64,000 bases of DNA from Robinsoniella peoriensis (GCF_000797495.1 NZ_JTGN01000001.1:379501-443500); one strand, 5' to 3'. Positions 34,238-44,591 are shown, counted from the stretch's first letter. Made by a program: numbers and translations. The notes: generated by a model from the letters alone, not told the origin.

Positions 34238-36190
34238 TCAATCTTCCACTTCGATTTTACGGATTTCTTTTGTACGGATCTCTTTACAGATATCATCTAT
34301 AAAAGTATCCAGGGCTTTTTGCCCTTCATCCCCTTTAAATCTGCTTCTTACAGAAACTACGCCGTCTTCTTCTTCTTTCGCACCTACTACCAGCATATAA
34401 GGCACTTTGTCCAGACGGGCTTCACGGATTTTATAACCAATCTTTTCAGAACGTTCATCTGTTGTACAGCGGATGCCGTTTAATTTCAACTGGTCTTCCA
34501 CTTTTTTTGCGTAATCATGATATTTTTCAGAAATCGGGAGTACACGTACTTGTTCCGGACACAGCCATGTAGGGAATTTTCCTGCATATTTTTCAATCAG
34601 CCATGCAAGTGTCCTTTCATAGCAGCCCATGCTTGTTCTGTGGATAATAAACGGACGTTTCTTTTCGCCGTCTTTATCTACATAATACATATCGAACTGC
34701 TCAGCCAATGCAAAATCTAACTGAATCGTAATCATGGTATCTTCTTTTCCATAGACATTTTTCGCCTGGATATCCAGTTTTGGTCCGTAGAATGCTGCTT
34801 CTCCATCGGCTTCTACAAATGGAAGTCCCAGCTCTAATAGCATTTCACGCATTACACCCTGGGATTCTTCCCAATATGCTGCATCTCCGATATATTTTTC
34901 TGTATTGTTTGGATCCCATTTGGACAAACGGTATGTTACATCATTTTCCAATCCCAGAGTCTTAAGGCAATACAGTGCCAGATTTACACATCCTTTGAAC
35001 TCTTCGTGTATCTGCTCCGGAGTCATGATTAAATGTCCTTCAGAAATGGTAAACTGACGTACTCTGGTAAGTCCATGCATTTCTCCGGATTCCTCATTCC
35101 TGAATAATGTAGAGGTTTCGCCATAACGCAGCGGCAGATCACGATAGCTCTTCTGGCTTGCTTTATATACATAATACTGGAATGGACAGGTCATCGGACG
35201 AAGTGCAAATACTTCGTCGTCCTTTTCCTCGTCTCCCAGAACAAACATCCCATCTTTATAGTGATCCCAGTGACCGGAAATCTTATACAGATCACTTTTT
35301 GCCATTAATGGCGTTTTCGTTCTCACATAGCCTCTTTTTTCTTCTTCGTCTTCGATCCATCTCTGCAATGTCTGGATGATGGTTACTCCCTTAGGCATAA
35401 TAAGGGGCAAACCCTGACCAATTACGTCTACCGTAGTGAAAAGTTCCATTTCACGGCCCAGTTTATTATGGTCACGTTTTTTTGCTTCTTCCATCTGTAA
35501 CAGATATGCATTTAATTCATCTTTTTTCGCAAATGCTGTTCCGTAAATACGTGCAAGCATTTTATTTTTTTCGTTTCCTCTCCAATATGCACCGGAAGAA
35601 GACGTCAGTTTAAATGCTTTGATAGACTTTGTGCTCATTAAATGAGGTCCTGCACAGAGATCTGTAAAATCTCCCTGACGATAAAAAGAGATAATTGAAT
35701 CTTCCGGAAGATCCCGGATTAATTCTACTTTGTAATGCTCACCTTTTTCTTCCATAAACTGAATCGCTTCTGCTCTTGGCAAAGTGAATTTCTCAAGCTT
35801 TGCTCCTTCTTTGATGATTTTCTTCATTTCTTTTTCAATATTATCAAGGTCATCTCTGGAGAATGGCTCATGATCAAAGTCATAATAAAAACCGGTGTCA
35901 ATAGATGGCCCAATTGCCAGTTTTGCTTCCGGATAAAGGCGCTTTACAGCCTCTGCCAGCACATGGGACGTAGTATGGCGCAGCGCCGCCAATCCCTTTT
36001 CATCATTTGCAGTTAATATAGAGAGTTCACAATCCCGGTCTACGACTGTACGCAGATCCACAACCTCTCCATTTACTTCTCCGGCACATGCCATTCTTGC
36101 CAGTCCTTCACTGATATCCAAAGCGATATCATGTACGGATTTACTTTCTTCATATTCTTTTTTTGATCCATCTTTTAATGTAATAATCAT
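34238..36190 (-). CDS. thrS: Threonyl-tRNA synthetase
   Basis: 650 aa. TGS domain (1-62), editing domain with HxxxH-type HTTSHVLAEA (~73) and the SAD region, then the class II core with motif 2 around FRNEESGEMHGLTRVRQF and the zinc-binding Cys in MTCPFQ. A C-terminal anticodon-binding domain follows (~540-650). The ATG at 36190 (MIITLKDGS) fits the family start; the upstream site is weak (GGGTAG). Expression is controlled by a T-box that reads uncharged tRNA-Thr. Confidence 0.95.
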   Translation of the reverse strand: MIITLKDGSKKEYEESKSVHDIALDISEGLARMACAGEVNGEVVDLRTVVDRDCELSILTANDEKGLAALRHTTSHVLAEAVKRLYPEAKLAIGPSIDTGFYYDFDHEPFSRDDLDNIEKEMKKIIKEGAKLEKFTLPRAEAIQFMEEKGEHYKVELIRDLPEDSIISFYRQGDFTDLCAGPHLMSTKSIKAFKLTSSSGAYWRGNEKNKMLARIYGTAFAKKDELNAYLLQMEEAKKRDHNKLGREMELFTTVDVIGQGLPLIMPKGVTIIQTLQRWIEDEEEKRGYVRTKTPLMAKSDLYKISGHWDHYKDGMFVLGDEEKDDEVFALRPMTCPFQYYVYKASQKSYRDLPLRYGETSTLFRNEESGEMHGLTRVRQFTISEGHLIMTPEQIHEEFKGCVNLALYCLKTLGLENDVTYRLSKWDPNNTEKYIGDAAYWEESQGVMREMLLELGLPFVEADGEAAFYGPKLDIQAKNVYGKEDTMITIQLDFALAEQFDMYYVDKDGEKKRPFIIHRTSMGCYERTLAWLIEKYAGKFPTWLCPEQVRVLPISEKYHDYAKKVEDQLKLNGIRCTTDERSEKIGYKIREARLDKVPYMLVVGAKEEEDGVVSVRSRFKGDEGQKALDTFIDDICKEIRTKEIRKIEVED

Positions 36191-36372
36191 TTTACTACCC
36201 ATTACATGCCGCAGGCTTTTCTGCAGCACGCCACAAATTAAAATGTGGTTACCTTTCTTTCTTTTTTATTTCAGCTTTAACAACATGTATCACGCAGGCT
36301 TTTTTACTGCATACCAGATATACAGTATCATTTACACAGATTTACTTTTGTACAGGGATAGTATTTCCACGC

Positions 36373-36600
36373 AAAAAGTCCCTGGACCATACCTGCCGGT
36401 ACAATCCAGGGACGAGTATTCTTACTCGCGGTTCCACCCTGATTGTTTCTAAGAAACCACTTCATTTTGATGATAACGGGATCACCGGACCGGATTAGGG
36501 TCACTCAGAGGCAGTTTTCAAATGTTTCCTAACAGGATATTTCCAGCACCAATCCCTCTCTGGGTTATTCCGCATTTTACTCTTCTCTTCAACGTATTAA
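36373..36600 (-). promoter_or_regulatory. T-box leader of thrS, Thr (ACC) specifier
   Basis: The universal T-box AGGGTGGAACCGCG is at 36427-36440. It is followed by the terminator (stem GTCCCTGGA / TCCAGGGAC, 36378-36413, then TTTTT). Stem I features AGAGAGGGATTGGTG are upstream. The probable specifier ACC (36499-36501) lies in GAGTGACCC, matching threonine. Uncharged tRNA-Thr would stabilise the antiterminator and let transcription proceed into thrS. Confidence 0.88.
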
Positions 36601-36615
36601 CATTATCTACCCTTG

Positions 36616-36643
36616 ATTATAGCATTTAAGCTTCATTTGTCAA
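36616..36643 (-). promoter_or_regulatory. thrS promoter
   Basis: On the minus strand TTGACA (36638-36643) and TATAAT (36616-36621) are 16 bp apart, immediately before the T-box. Confidence 0.8.
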
Positions 36644-36657
36644 CACCTGAAATTAAT

Positions 36658-37401
36658 TTAAATATTTCCAACCAGTTTTTCTTTTACCAAAGCAAAAAAT
36701 TCCCGCAACAGATAATGGACTTGAAATCTTGGATCGGAAGCCGCCGCAATTCCGGACAGATTTGTATATCCCTGTTTCTCCCCCAGCTGCATTGCACGAA
36801 ACACATGGAAATTATTTGTTACAATACCGACTTTGGCATCTTTACTTCCAATTACCTGTGCACTGTATTTTAAATTTTCTTCCGTGCTGGTAGATTTATC
36901 TTCCAAAATAAGCCGGCTTTCTTCGATTCCCTCAGCTGACAGGTACCGTCTCATTGCCTCTGCCTCGGTGATATTTTCCCCCGGACCCTTTCCGCCGGAA
37001 AGAACGGCCTTGCTGTCCGTATTTTCTTTCAAGTATTCTGCTGCTGCTTCCAGACGCAATGTCAATGCTTTACTGGGTACTTCCCCTTTCACCTGGGCTC
37101 CCAGAATCACCACGTAGTCCAGATTCTTTTCACCATGCTGAAACATGCCGGTAAAAATAAATATTTCCACAAGCAAGAACACAAATAGTCCCACTGCCAA
37201 TACCCCGCCAAAAATCACTTTGCACCACGAGGGAAAAAGATGTACACCCGGATGGGTTTTACAATAATGACTGAAAAAGGCAAGTCCAAAAAACACGGCC
37301 GCTCCACAAAGCCATATAATTGAAAAATCCATTCCTACGCTGACTAAAATCACAAAATATAGCAATGATGCTGCTCCTAAAATCAACCATAAAATCTGCA
37401 T
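36658..37401 (-). CDS. YdcF/SanA family (DUF218) membrane protein
   Basis: 247 aa with AGGAGG 11 nt before the ATG. The N-terminal ~90 residues hold three to four membrane helices. The DUF218 domain (~95-247) shows VVILGAQVKGEVPS, the conserved VLSGGKGPGE, EAEAMRRYL and the ILEDKSTSTEEN motif. Relatives are linked to envelope biogenesis and vancomycin tolerance in E. coli, but the biochemical activity is unclear. It reads toward thrS and is separated from it by the thrS promoter. Confidence 0.88.
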   Translation of the reverse strand: MQILWLILGAASLLYFVILVSVGMDFSIIWLCGAAVFFGLAFFSHYCKTHPGVHLFPSWCKVIFGGVLAVGLFVFLLVEIFIFTGMFQHGEKNLDYVVILGAQVKGEVPSKALTLRLEAAAEYLKENTDSKAVLSGGKGPGENITEAEAMRRYLSAEGIEESRLILEDKSTSTEENLKYSAQVIGSKDAKVGIVTNNFHVFRAMQLGEKQGYTNLSGIAAASDPRFQVHYLLREFFALVKEKLVGNI

Positions 37402-37565
37402 TGTTTTTTATGCCTCCTTTTATTTATGATTATTTTCTATAATTATTTACGATATCTTCTTCAGTTTACTGTATTTTACAAGGTCTGTCAATCTGACCAA
37501 TACACCATATATTTTAAACATTTCTTAAATTTTTCATATTTATACAGCAAGATGGGTTCTTTCAC

Positions 37566-37620
37566 GCAAAAAGCAGCCCCCGTTAAAGCCAAACCGGAAT
37601 CTGGTTTAACGGAAGCTGCC
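37566..37620 (-). terminator. Terminator of the sugar ABC operon
   Basis: An imperfect long hairpin (gcagc..cgttaaa..caaacc / ggtttaacgg..gctgc) lies about 45 nt after the last permease. The minus-strand tail is CTTTTTGCG. Confidence 0.75.
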
Positions 37621-37662
37621 TGCATACAAATCAGTATTTTATTTAAATATAAAAACCTGTAC

Positions 37663-38535
37663 TCAGCCTTTAACTGCTCCGGCTGCTATTCCATTGATAA
37701 ACTGCTTTTGCAGCACTGCAAATAAAAGGATCAGCGGGAGCGCACACAGCACGCAGGCTGCAAACAGGGTATTCCACTGTGCCGGATTTTCACGATCTCC
37801 CAGAAACTGTATCATTCCTACCGGCAGGGAGTACTGATCCGATTTGGATATGAAGATCATTGGATAAAAATAATCGTTCCAAATCCACATACCCTGTGTG
37901 ATCACAACCGATACAACAGCCGGTTTTAGCAAAGGGAAAACTACACTTATGAAACGTTTCCACAGACCGCATCCATCGATATAAGCAGATTCCTCAATTT
38001 CAACAGGAACCCCTTTCATAAAACCCGTCAGTAAGAAAATAGAGAATGGAAGGCTGCAGGTGATAAACATGATCATTGGCGTAAACCTGGTGTTAGGCAG
38101 CGATAAGCGTCCGAACATCTGGGCAATTGGAACGATGACCATCTGGGATGGTATAATTAAGCCTGCTATAAAGAAGTAATACAAGAACCGGCTGGTCTTT
38201 TGTTTAATCCTGGAAATTGGATATGCCGCCATTGTGGAAAACATTACAACCAGAAACACTGATCCCCCTGTTGTCATGATACTGTTCAGCAGCTGCTTGG
38301 GATACTTCATCTTTGTAAAAGCATTTATATAGCTGTCTAACGAAAACTCCTGAAATAAAAGCAAAGGTGAAATCATATTGTCGGGACTTCTAAGGGAACT
38401 GGACAATACGATTAAAAGAGGGAAAATAATAAGGCAGCAAAATAAGGTCAGCATAATATAGAGAATGAAAACCATCGGTGAAAGTTTAACCTTTGCTTCC
38501 ACTTCTTTATATGTTTTTCTCCTTCTTCTCATCAT
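37663..38535 (-). CDS. Carbohydrate ABC transporter permease, MalG type
   Basis: 290 aa with six membrane helices. The cytoplasmic EAA loop is IEESAYIDGCGLWKRFISVVFPLLKP, close to the family consensus. Its start ATGATG overlaps the stop of the other permease by 4 nt and follows GGGAGG. It forms the membrane channel with the MalF-type permease. There is no ATPase in the operon, as is usual when a shared MsmK-like ATPase is encoded elsewhere. Confidence 0.92.
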   Translation of the reverse strand: MMRRRRKTYKEVEAKVKLSPMVFILYIMLTLFCCLIIFPLLIVLSSSLRSPDNMISPLLLFQEFSLDSYINAFTKMKYPKQLLNSIMTTGGSVFLVVMFSTMAAYPISRIKQKTSRFLYYFFIAGLIIPSQMVIVPIAQMFGRLSLPNTRFTPMIMFITCSLPFSIFLLTGFMKGVPVEIEESAYIDGCGLWKRFISVVFPLLKPAVVSVVITQGMWIWNDYFYPMIFISKSDQYSLPVGMIQFLGDRENPAQWNTLFAACVLCALPLILLFAVLQKQFINGIAAGAVKG

Positions 38536-39428
38536 AATTCCACCTCCCTTTTATTCATGTAGAACAGCATGAACACGGTAATCAGGATGATGACCGCAAA
38601 TGCAGCCACAGAGAATGCACTGGCTTTTCCCATCATCTGATCATTAAACGCAATTCTATAGATGGAAAACATCAGGGTATTGGTTGATTTTCCCGGTCCT
38701 CCATTTGTCATGATAAAAGAATAATCAAAAGCTTTCAGACCACCGATTACAGCCAGAATTACATTGATAGTGACTGTTGCCGAGATCAGCGGTAGCTTAA
38801 TTTTTCGAATCAGCTGCCATTCCGAACACCCGTCTATTTTACCGGCCTCCAGAAGGCTGTCATCTACCGTCTGCAGTCCCGCAAGATAAATAATCATGGT
38901 AGAGCCGAAGCCTTTCCATACTTCTACCATAGCAATGGCATATAAGGCTGTCTTATAATTGCCCAGTACATTAAAGGATGATCCGTCTAATCCGACTGCC
39001 TTCATTACTGATGCAATCATACCTGAATCCGGCATGTAAACATATGACCAGATAAAACCTACCACGATGGCACTAAACAGTGCCGGAATATAGGATACCG
39101 TCCGGAATAATGCTTTTCCCTTAAGTTTTACGTTCAGTGCCATGGCAATCACCAGTCCCAGCAGATTATTCAGAACAACTACCACAACTGCATAAATCAA
39201 CGTGTTCTTAATTGCATTTATCATAGAACCATCTTTCAGCAAAGTCTGATAGTTTTTAAATCCCACGTAATCATAATCGCTATTAATTCCATTAAAGTTT
39301 GTTACACTATAGTAAAATAGCTGAAGTACCGGTACGATCCAAAAGATCACAAACAAGATCAGTGCCGGAATCACAAATACATACATCCGGTTGGGAAATA
39401 CAAGGGTTTTTCGTTTTGCTTTCTTCAT
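38532..39428 (-). CDS. Carbohydrate ABC transporter permease, MalF/UgpA type
   Basis: 298 aa from ATG 39428 (MKKAKRK) with AAAGGA 7 nt upstream; 20 extra upstream codons lack a site. Six membrane helices, and an EAA loop LLEAGKIDGCSEWQLIRKIKLPLI. It lies between the binding protein and the MalG-type permease. Confidence 0.92.
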   Translation of the reverse strand: MKKAKRKTLVFPNRMYVFVIPALILFVIFWIVPVLQLFYYSVTNFNGINSDYDYVGFKNYQTLLKDGSMINAIKNTLIYAVVVVVLNNLLGLVIAMALNVKLKGKALFRTVSYIPALFSAIVVGFIWSYVYMPDSGMIASVMKAVGLDGSSFNVLGNYKTALYAIAMVEVWKGFGSTMIIYLAGLQTVDDSLLEAGKIDGCSEWQLIRKIKLPLISATVTINVILAVIGGLKAFDYSFIMTNGGPGKSTNTLMFSIYRIAFNDQMMGKASAFSVAAFAVIILITVFMLFYMNKREVEL

Positions 39429-39503
39429 AATTATCCTTTCCGGCAAGTCAGAGGGAGGCTTTACAGGCTCCCTCCGGAATTCTGCCACATCTCAATCAGC
39501 TTA

Positions 39504-40850
39504 TTACTCTGTATATAGTTCCTCAAATTTCGCCTGCATTCCATTTACAATATCATCTACCGTAGTCCCTTGTCCGCCGATCGCTTCAGAGAACAATGCT
39601 TCCATCTCGTTTTCGGTTCCCGATGGCCAGCCCTGGTTGCACCAATAAGAGGACTTTCCTTCATTATACAAATCCATAAACGGTTTCCAGAACTCATCCA
39701 CATTTTCAGATCCATAACCATAAGTAACTACAATATTCCCCATATCCACCATGCTCTTCCAGATCTCAGACTCTCCATCAAACCATTTTTCCAGAATCGC
39801 TTTACTCTCTTCTATGTGTTTGGAACCGGAATAAATAGCCGGCGTAGCTCCGATAGACATTGATGCCCAGAGTTCCTCATCCGCGCTGTTTCCCGGCAGT
39901 GGGAAGTATCCCCGTTCAAAATCGACTGCACCTTTTGCACACAAGGATTTTTTATCTCCATTATGGTCAAATGTCATAGCAGCCTCCCCGTCCACAAATT
40001 TCTGGATTGCCTGCTGCGCGCTCAGTCCAAGTGATGAGCTGTCAATATAGCCCTCATCATACAGCGTCTTATACATAGATATTACTTCATCCCAGGTGTC
40101 CTTATCCGTAAACTTCGTTTCTCCGGTTCGGAGCTGGTCATCAAACTTGAGGTTCTTGGCATATACTTTGCTGGCTGCAATCTGATAGAGACCAAACTGC
40201 ATCACATACATATCCTTATCGCCCATGACAATTGGCTGAATCCCTGCTTCTTTCAGAACCTTGCAGCAATTCAAAAATTCATCCCAGTTCTTGGGGATCT
40301 CCAGATTGTGTTTTTCAAACATATCTTTGTTGAAATAAGTTCCCAGCATAGATACGTTGGAACCTACTCCATAGATTTCTCCATCATAGGTGAATGCATC
40401 TCTTGCTCCCTCTCCTACCTTATCCAGCACTTTCAGATCTGTCAGCGGTTCCAGATATCCCGCCTTTGCCAGATTGATTACCCCATTTGCTCCCGCATAC
40501 TTAGGGTGCACAAGAATAATGTCCGGACACTCTCCCGATGCCAGCTTCGTCTTCAAAGCTGTGTAGTACTGGTCATCCGGCAGCTTTGTAACTTCCAGTT
40601 TTATATTGGGGAATTCCTTTTCCACAAGCCCCGGTAAAATTTCTGTTTCGAAATCCGGATCAGCGGGTGTACCGGAATACATCATAGTGATTACGGTCTT
40701 ATCCCCCGATGCTTTGCTCTCCTCCTGCTTTACGGTGGCGGTCTCTGCCCCCTCACTGCTTTCTGCTTTTTTGGTGTCTTTGCAGCCCGCTAAGGAAAGG
40801 GCTATCATGCTTCCCGTCAGGGCTAAAGCTAAAAATCTTTTTATTTTCAT
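39504..40850 (-). CDS. Sugar ABC transporter substrate-binding lipoprotein
   Basis: 448 aa with AGGAGG 8 nt before the ATG. The signal peptide has lipobox LAGC (Cys23). The mature part follows the bacterial extracellular solute-binding family 1 pattern: VITMMYSGTPADPD, FDHNGDK and a Trp-rich C-terminal lobe. The substrate is unknown. It is the first gene of the operon and is divergent from the sensor kinase/AraC regulator pair likely to control it. Confidence 0.9.
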   Translation of the reverse strand: MKIKRFLALALTGSMIALSLAGCKDTKKAESSEGAETATVKQEESKASGDKTVITMMYSGTPADPDFETEILPGLVEKEFPNIKLEVTKLPDDQYYTALKTKLASGECPDIILVHPKYAGANGVINLAKAGYLEPLTDLKVLDKVGEGARDAFTYDGEIYGVGSNVSMLGTYFNKDMFEKHNLEIPKNWDEFLNCCKVLKEAGIQPIVMGDKDMYVMQFGLYQIAASKVYAKNLKFDDQLRTGETKFTDKDTWDEVISMYKTLYDEGYIDSSSLGLSAQQAIQKFVDGEAAMTFDHNGDKKSLCAKGAVDFERGYFPLPGNSADEELWASMSIGATPAIYSGSKHIEESKAILEKWFDGESEIWKSMVDMGNIVVTYGYGSENVDEFWKPFMDLYNEGKSSYWCNQGWPSGTENEMEALFSEAIGGQGTTVDDIVNGMQAKFEELYTE

Positions 40851-40909
40851 TTTGTTTTCCTCCTATGAATAACTTTTTTCATGGTTTTATCATACCATAT
40901 TGCCGGTAT

Positions 40910-40941
40910 ACATTTGTTCAAAGTAATGGTGCACATTTGTT
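40910..40941. promoter_or_regulatory. Direct repeat acatttgtt in the divergent sugar ABC / two-component promoter region
   Basis: acatttgtt occurs at 40910-40918 and 40933-40941, a 23-bp period. AraC-type regulators bind direct repeats about two helical turns apart, so these may be sites for the divergent YesN-like regulator. Binding is inferred. Confidence 0.4.
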
Positions 40942-41120
40942 GGATCAATTTTTCTCTATTATCGAGATTCTTTCGTTCTTTTGTTATTCAAAATTTTTTC
41001 CAGGTAATATGACAAAATTATCATTACCCTGAACATAATTTGTGATATACTTCTTTTCAAAAGACCATATCTGACAAACTTCAACATTTAATATCGTTAT
41101 ATAAAGGAAAGGGGAGCGGA

Positions 41121-42857
41121 ATGAAACTAAAGCATAAGTTTCTTATCATATTTCTTCTGATATCCATAATACCGGTTATCTTTATTACCACATTTACTTA
41201 TACCCGGTATACCAAACTGATTGACAAACAGATCACCAGCATTACTGAAAACATATTTGAAAAATCCGGAGAAGAGCTGGAGACAAACCTCAAATCACTG
41301 GAACATATCGGAGATCTCTTCAATTTCCACAGCGAATCTGATCAGATATCTTTAAATAAAGAACTTCGAAAATATGCCGGAGATTCCGAAGGTTATTCTA
41401 CTTACGACATATTCCAAAGTAATCAGAACATACATTTCATTATGAAAAATATAACCTATAGCAGCGAATTCATAAACGGTATATTTGTCTTTACGCCCAG
41501 TGGTCCTACCCTGGGTTATGGGTTAAACAGTAATATTGATGTATTCCCCGGTTATGATCCACGAAAGGAAGACTGGTACGAAAAAACGATAGGTCTGGAA
41601 GGCTCCTTTTATATAGACGGGATATCCAAGAAAGATTTTCTGATTAACAGCAGACCCTCCATTTCCTTTTCCAAAGCCCTTTATGACGGATATTCCAAGA
41701 AATTTCTGGGTGTTCTTCTGATCGACTGCTCCCCGGCTGTTTTTGATTTTTCTAAGGTAAATACGCTGAATGAAACATCAATGATTACCGTTAAATCAGA
41801 CACCAATAACGTGGTCTATAGCGATCCTGCTTCATCGGAAGAAAGCTTTACACCGAAAAACAGCCATACATTGATTAAAGAATTTCCTTCTGACAATCTG
41901 CAGCTGATTTTTACCGTAAATTATGAATCTCTTTATAAAGAGTTTGATGCGACTAGAGTAATGATCCTGACAATTGCAGGTATTTGCGCAGGTGTTTTTA
42001 TCATACTATCCTTCTTTTTTTCCTACTCACTGTCCCGGCCGGTCACCTACCTGAGCAGCAAGATGGCTGACTCCAAAAACCAGAAGCTTCTTACCGCTTC
42101 CCACTACCTGAACAGGAACGATGAGATTGGGATCCTGTACAATGAGTATAATCACATGATCGAGACATTGAGCGAATACATAGAAAAAGAATTACAAAAC
42201 AAATTAATCTCTCTGGACTCTCAGATGAAATCCCTGGAAGCTCAGATTAATTCCCATTTTCTTTACAATACACTGGAATCCATCAACAGCATTGCGGAAC
42301 TGGAGGAAGTGGAAAGTATTGCAACCATGTCACTTGCCCTGGGAGACATGTTCCGCTACAGTATTAAAACACAGTGTGAACTGGTTACGATTGAGGAAGA
42401 GCTGAAGCACGTCCAGAATTATATTTCAATTCAGCAGATCCGCTTCGAAAACCGTTTTCGTATGATCATAAATATTCCGGAAGCAATACTCAAATTTCAG
42501 GTTCTTAAGCTGATTCTACAGCCTCTGGTGGAAAATGCCTTTTACCATGGCCTGGATTATTGCCAGTACGGGAGTTTTATCCGCATTGACTGCTGGACGG
42601 AATCTTCCTTCATTTATTTTACAGTCAGTGATGATGGGATTGGTATGGATGAGCCACAACTTGAACAGCTAAACCTGGTTTTAAAGCAGAAAGCTGAATT
42701 CACGGAGCTGGGGCACCGGAACAAACAAAGTATCGGTATTAAAAATATTCACACCCGGATACAGTTATATTACGGAGATGAATACGGACTTAAGATCCAG
42801 AGTCAAAAGAACGAGGGAACTTCCATACTGATTAAGCTCCCCAAACTAAACTGTTAG
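41121..42857 (+). CDS. YesM-type sensor histidine kinase
   Basis: 578 aa with AAAGGGGAG before the ATG. Membrane helix ~7-27, extracellular sensor (~30-275, Cache-like), second helix ~278-300, HAMP (~300-355), His_kinase domain with phosphoacceptor His in INSHFLYNTLESI (~385), and HATPase with N box PLVENAFYHGL and SDDGIGMD. Neighbouring YesN-like regulator and divergent sugar ABC genes suggest it senses an extracellular sugar or its binding protein. Confidence 0.93.
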   Translation: MKLKHKFLIIFLLISIIPVIFITTFTYTRYTKLIDKQITSITENIFEKSGEELETNLKSLEHIGDLFNFHSESDQISLNKELRKYAGDSEGYSTYDIFQSNQNIHFIMKNITYSSEFINGIFVFTPSGPTLGYGLNSNIDVFPGYDPRKEDWYEKTIGLEGSFYIDGISKKDFLINSRPSISFSKALYDGYSKKFLGVLLIDCSPAVFDFSKVNTLNETSMITVKSDTNNVVYSDPASSEESFTPKNSHTLIKEFPSDNLQLIFTVNYESLYKEFDATRVMILTIAGICAGVFIILSFFFSYSLSRPVTYLSSKMADSKNQKLLTASHYLNRNDEIGILYNEYNHMIETLSEYIEKELQNKLISLDSQMKSLEAQINSHFLYNTLESINSIAELEEVESIATMSLALGDMFRYSIKTQCELVTIEEELKHVQNYISIQQIRFENRFRMIINIPEAILKFQVLKLILQPLVENAFYHGLDYCQYGSFIRIDCWTESSFIYFTVSDDGIGMDEPQLEQLNLVLKQKAEFTELGHRNKQSIGIKNIHTRIQLYYGDEYGLKIQSQKNEGTSILIKLPKLNC

Positions 42858-42866
42858 GAGGATTCT

Positions 42867-44432
42867 ATGTACACTTATATTGTAATTGATGATGAATCAC
42901 TGATCCGCAAAGGAATTATCAAGAAATTATCTTCGATCCGGGATACGGTTTTATGTACCGGCGAGGCCTCTAATGGCGAGGAGGCTCTCTCACTGATTGA
43001 GTCCATCGATCCGGATATCGTGATAACCGATATGAAAATGCCCCTCATGGACGGAACAGCTTTTTTAACACTGCTTACCCAAAGATTCCCTCATATAAAA
43101 GCAATTGTCATCAGTGGTTATAAGGACTTCGACTATATGAAGCATGCCATTGCCGCCCAGGCTGTTGACTATCTGCTAAAACCCTTTGGCAAGGAAGCCC
43201 TGACCGAGGCTGTCATGAACGCCGTAAAGCAGCTGAACGACCATCAATCCATACAAAACCGTCTCGTTTCCTCAGATGAGAAAAAAGAACAGGCCCGTTA
43301 TAAATACGATATACAAATGCTGCAAAATATGATTATGGGTTACCATACCTCTGATTTCTCCATTACTTCCAAACGCCTGAACTTCATTAACCAGATCCAC
43401 CACCTGGTTATGATCACGGTCTATTCTCAGACCGCCCTTGATTTTACTATGCTGGAGGCTTTCCTGTCCGATAATTCTTTTGGAGACCTGGCATTATTGC
43501 TGGAACACACAACCAACCAGAACCTGGGATTTTTTATTTTGTTCAAACCGGAACATTCCGTCTTAAGCTCTGAGGAAATGTGCAGGCAGCTGATCCAGCA
43601 GCTAAACAACACTTTATATTCTTCACAAATAACTGTTTTATTCGGATGCAGCCGGACACACCATTCTCTTCTGGAACTGAATACTGCTTTCCTGGAAACA
43701 GTAACCGCTCTGAATACAAAAACTGTAGCCGGCAGCTCAACGGCTTTTTTCCCCTTGAACAGGAAACGGGAACCGATTATTATTAGCTGGGATAAAACAG
43801 AAGAATTTTTATTCCGTATCGAAGCCGGAATGATTCCCCAGACAGAAGCGCTTTTAGAAGAACTTTTTAATTATTTTCTTACAATACCTGACTGCAGTCT
43901 CTATGATATAAAAGTATTCTGTTTTTCACTGGCTGACCAGACACGCTATATGATGAGTACCTACTTTGACCAGATAAACCCGTCCTCCGCTAATAGCAGT
44001 ATGCAGAATATTCTCAACAATATGTTCAGCCTGCCGGAAATAAAAGATTACTACCAGCAGTTTTACCAGAATATCGCCTCCCTTTTTAAAACAGATAATA
44101 TATATGCCACAGATGATATCATAGAAAAGATGAAGATTTACATGGAGCGCCACTACCAGAATAATCTGTCCATAGAGTTCCTGTCCTCACTTTTTTACCT
44201 GAACCGCAGTTATTGCAGCCATTTATTCAAACAACGTACCGGAGAGACCTTTGTACACTGCCTGAACACCATACGGATCGCCAGAGCTAAACAAATGCTC
44301 TCTGAAACAGACAAAAAGATGTATCAGATCGCCAAAGCATCCGGATATGATAATGTAAAATATTTTTTCCGTATCTTCAAAAAATATGAACACATGACTC
44401 CGGAACAATACCGGCTTCAATACCGGCCATAA
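42867..44432 (+). CDS. YesN-type response regulator with AraC DNA-binding domain
   Basis: 521 aa; AGGAGG 5 nt before the ATG, 9 nt after the kinase. The receiver (1-120) has IDDESLIRKG, phosphoacceptor in DIVITDMKMPLMDG, and YLLKPFG. A long helical middle section (~140-410) follows. The C-terminal AraC double helix-turn-helix (~420-521) carries FLSSLFYLNRSYCSHLFK and IAKASGYDNVKYFFRIFKKY. It probably activates the divergent sugar ABC operon. Confidence 0.93.
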   Translation: MYTYIVIDDESLIRKGIIKKLSSIRDTVLCTGEASNGEEALSLIESIDPDIVITDMKMPLMDGTAFLTLLTQRFPHIKAIVISGYKDFDYMKHAIAAQAVDYLLKPFGKEALTEAVMNAVKQLNDHQSIQNRLVSSDEKKEQARYKYDIQMLQNMIMGYHTSDFSITSKRLNFINQIHHLVMITVYSQTALDFTMLEAFLSDNSFGDLALLLEHTTNQNLGFFILFKPEHSVLSSEEMCRQLIQQLNNTLYSSQITVLFGCSRTHHSLLELNTAFLETVTALNTKTVAGSSTAFFPLNRKREPIIISWDKTEEFLFRIEAGMIPQTEALLEELFNYFLTIPDCSLYDIKVFCFSLADQTRYMMSTYFDQINPSSANSSMQNILNNMFSLPEIKDYYQQFYQNIASLFKTDNIYATDDIIEKMKIYMERHYQNNLSIEFLSSLFYLNRSYCSHLFKQRTGETFVHCLNTIRIARAKQMLSETDKKMYQIAKASGYDNVKYFFRIFKKYEHMTPEQYRLQYRP

Positions 44433-44434
44433 AA

Positions 44435-44476
44435 AAAGGAGAAACACAGCGGCCTCAACAGCTGTGCTTCTCCTTT
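44435..44476 (+). terminator. Terminator of the YesM/YesN pair
   Basis: The stem aaaggagaaacacagc / gctgtgcttctccttt (one bulge) with a 10-nt loop begins 3 nt after the stop. The tail is short in T. Confidence 0.75.
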
Positions 44477-44550
44477 CGATTCTATCCTAATCTATTCATC
44501 CGAAACAACCGGCATCCCATAACTACAGGGTAAATGCAGCCGGATACTCC

Positions 44551-44590
44551 AAAACCGGATGAAAAGCTTACTCGCTTTCACCCGGTTTTT
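44551..44590 (-). terminator. Terminator of the SEC-C gene
   Basis: The stem aaaaccgg..tgaaa / tttca..ccggttttt lies directly after the stop, with T/A runs at both ends. Confidence 0.8.
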
Positions 44591-44591
44591 A

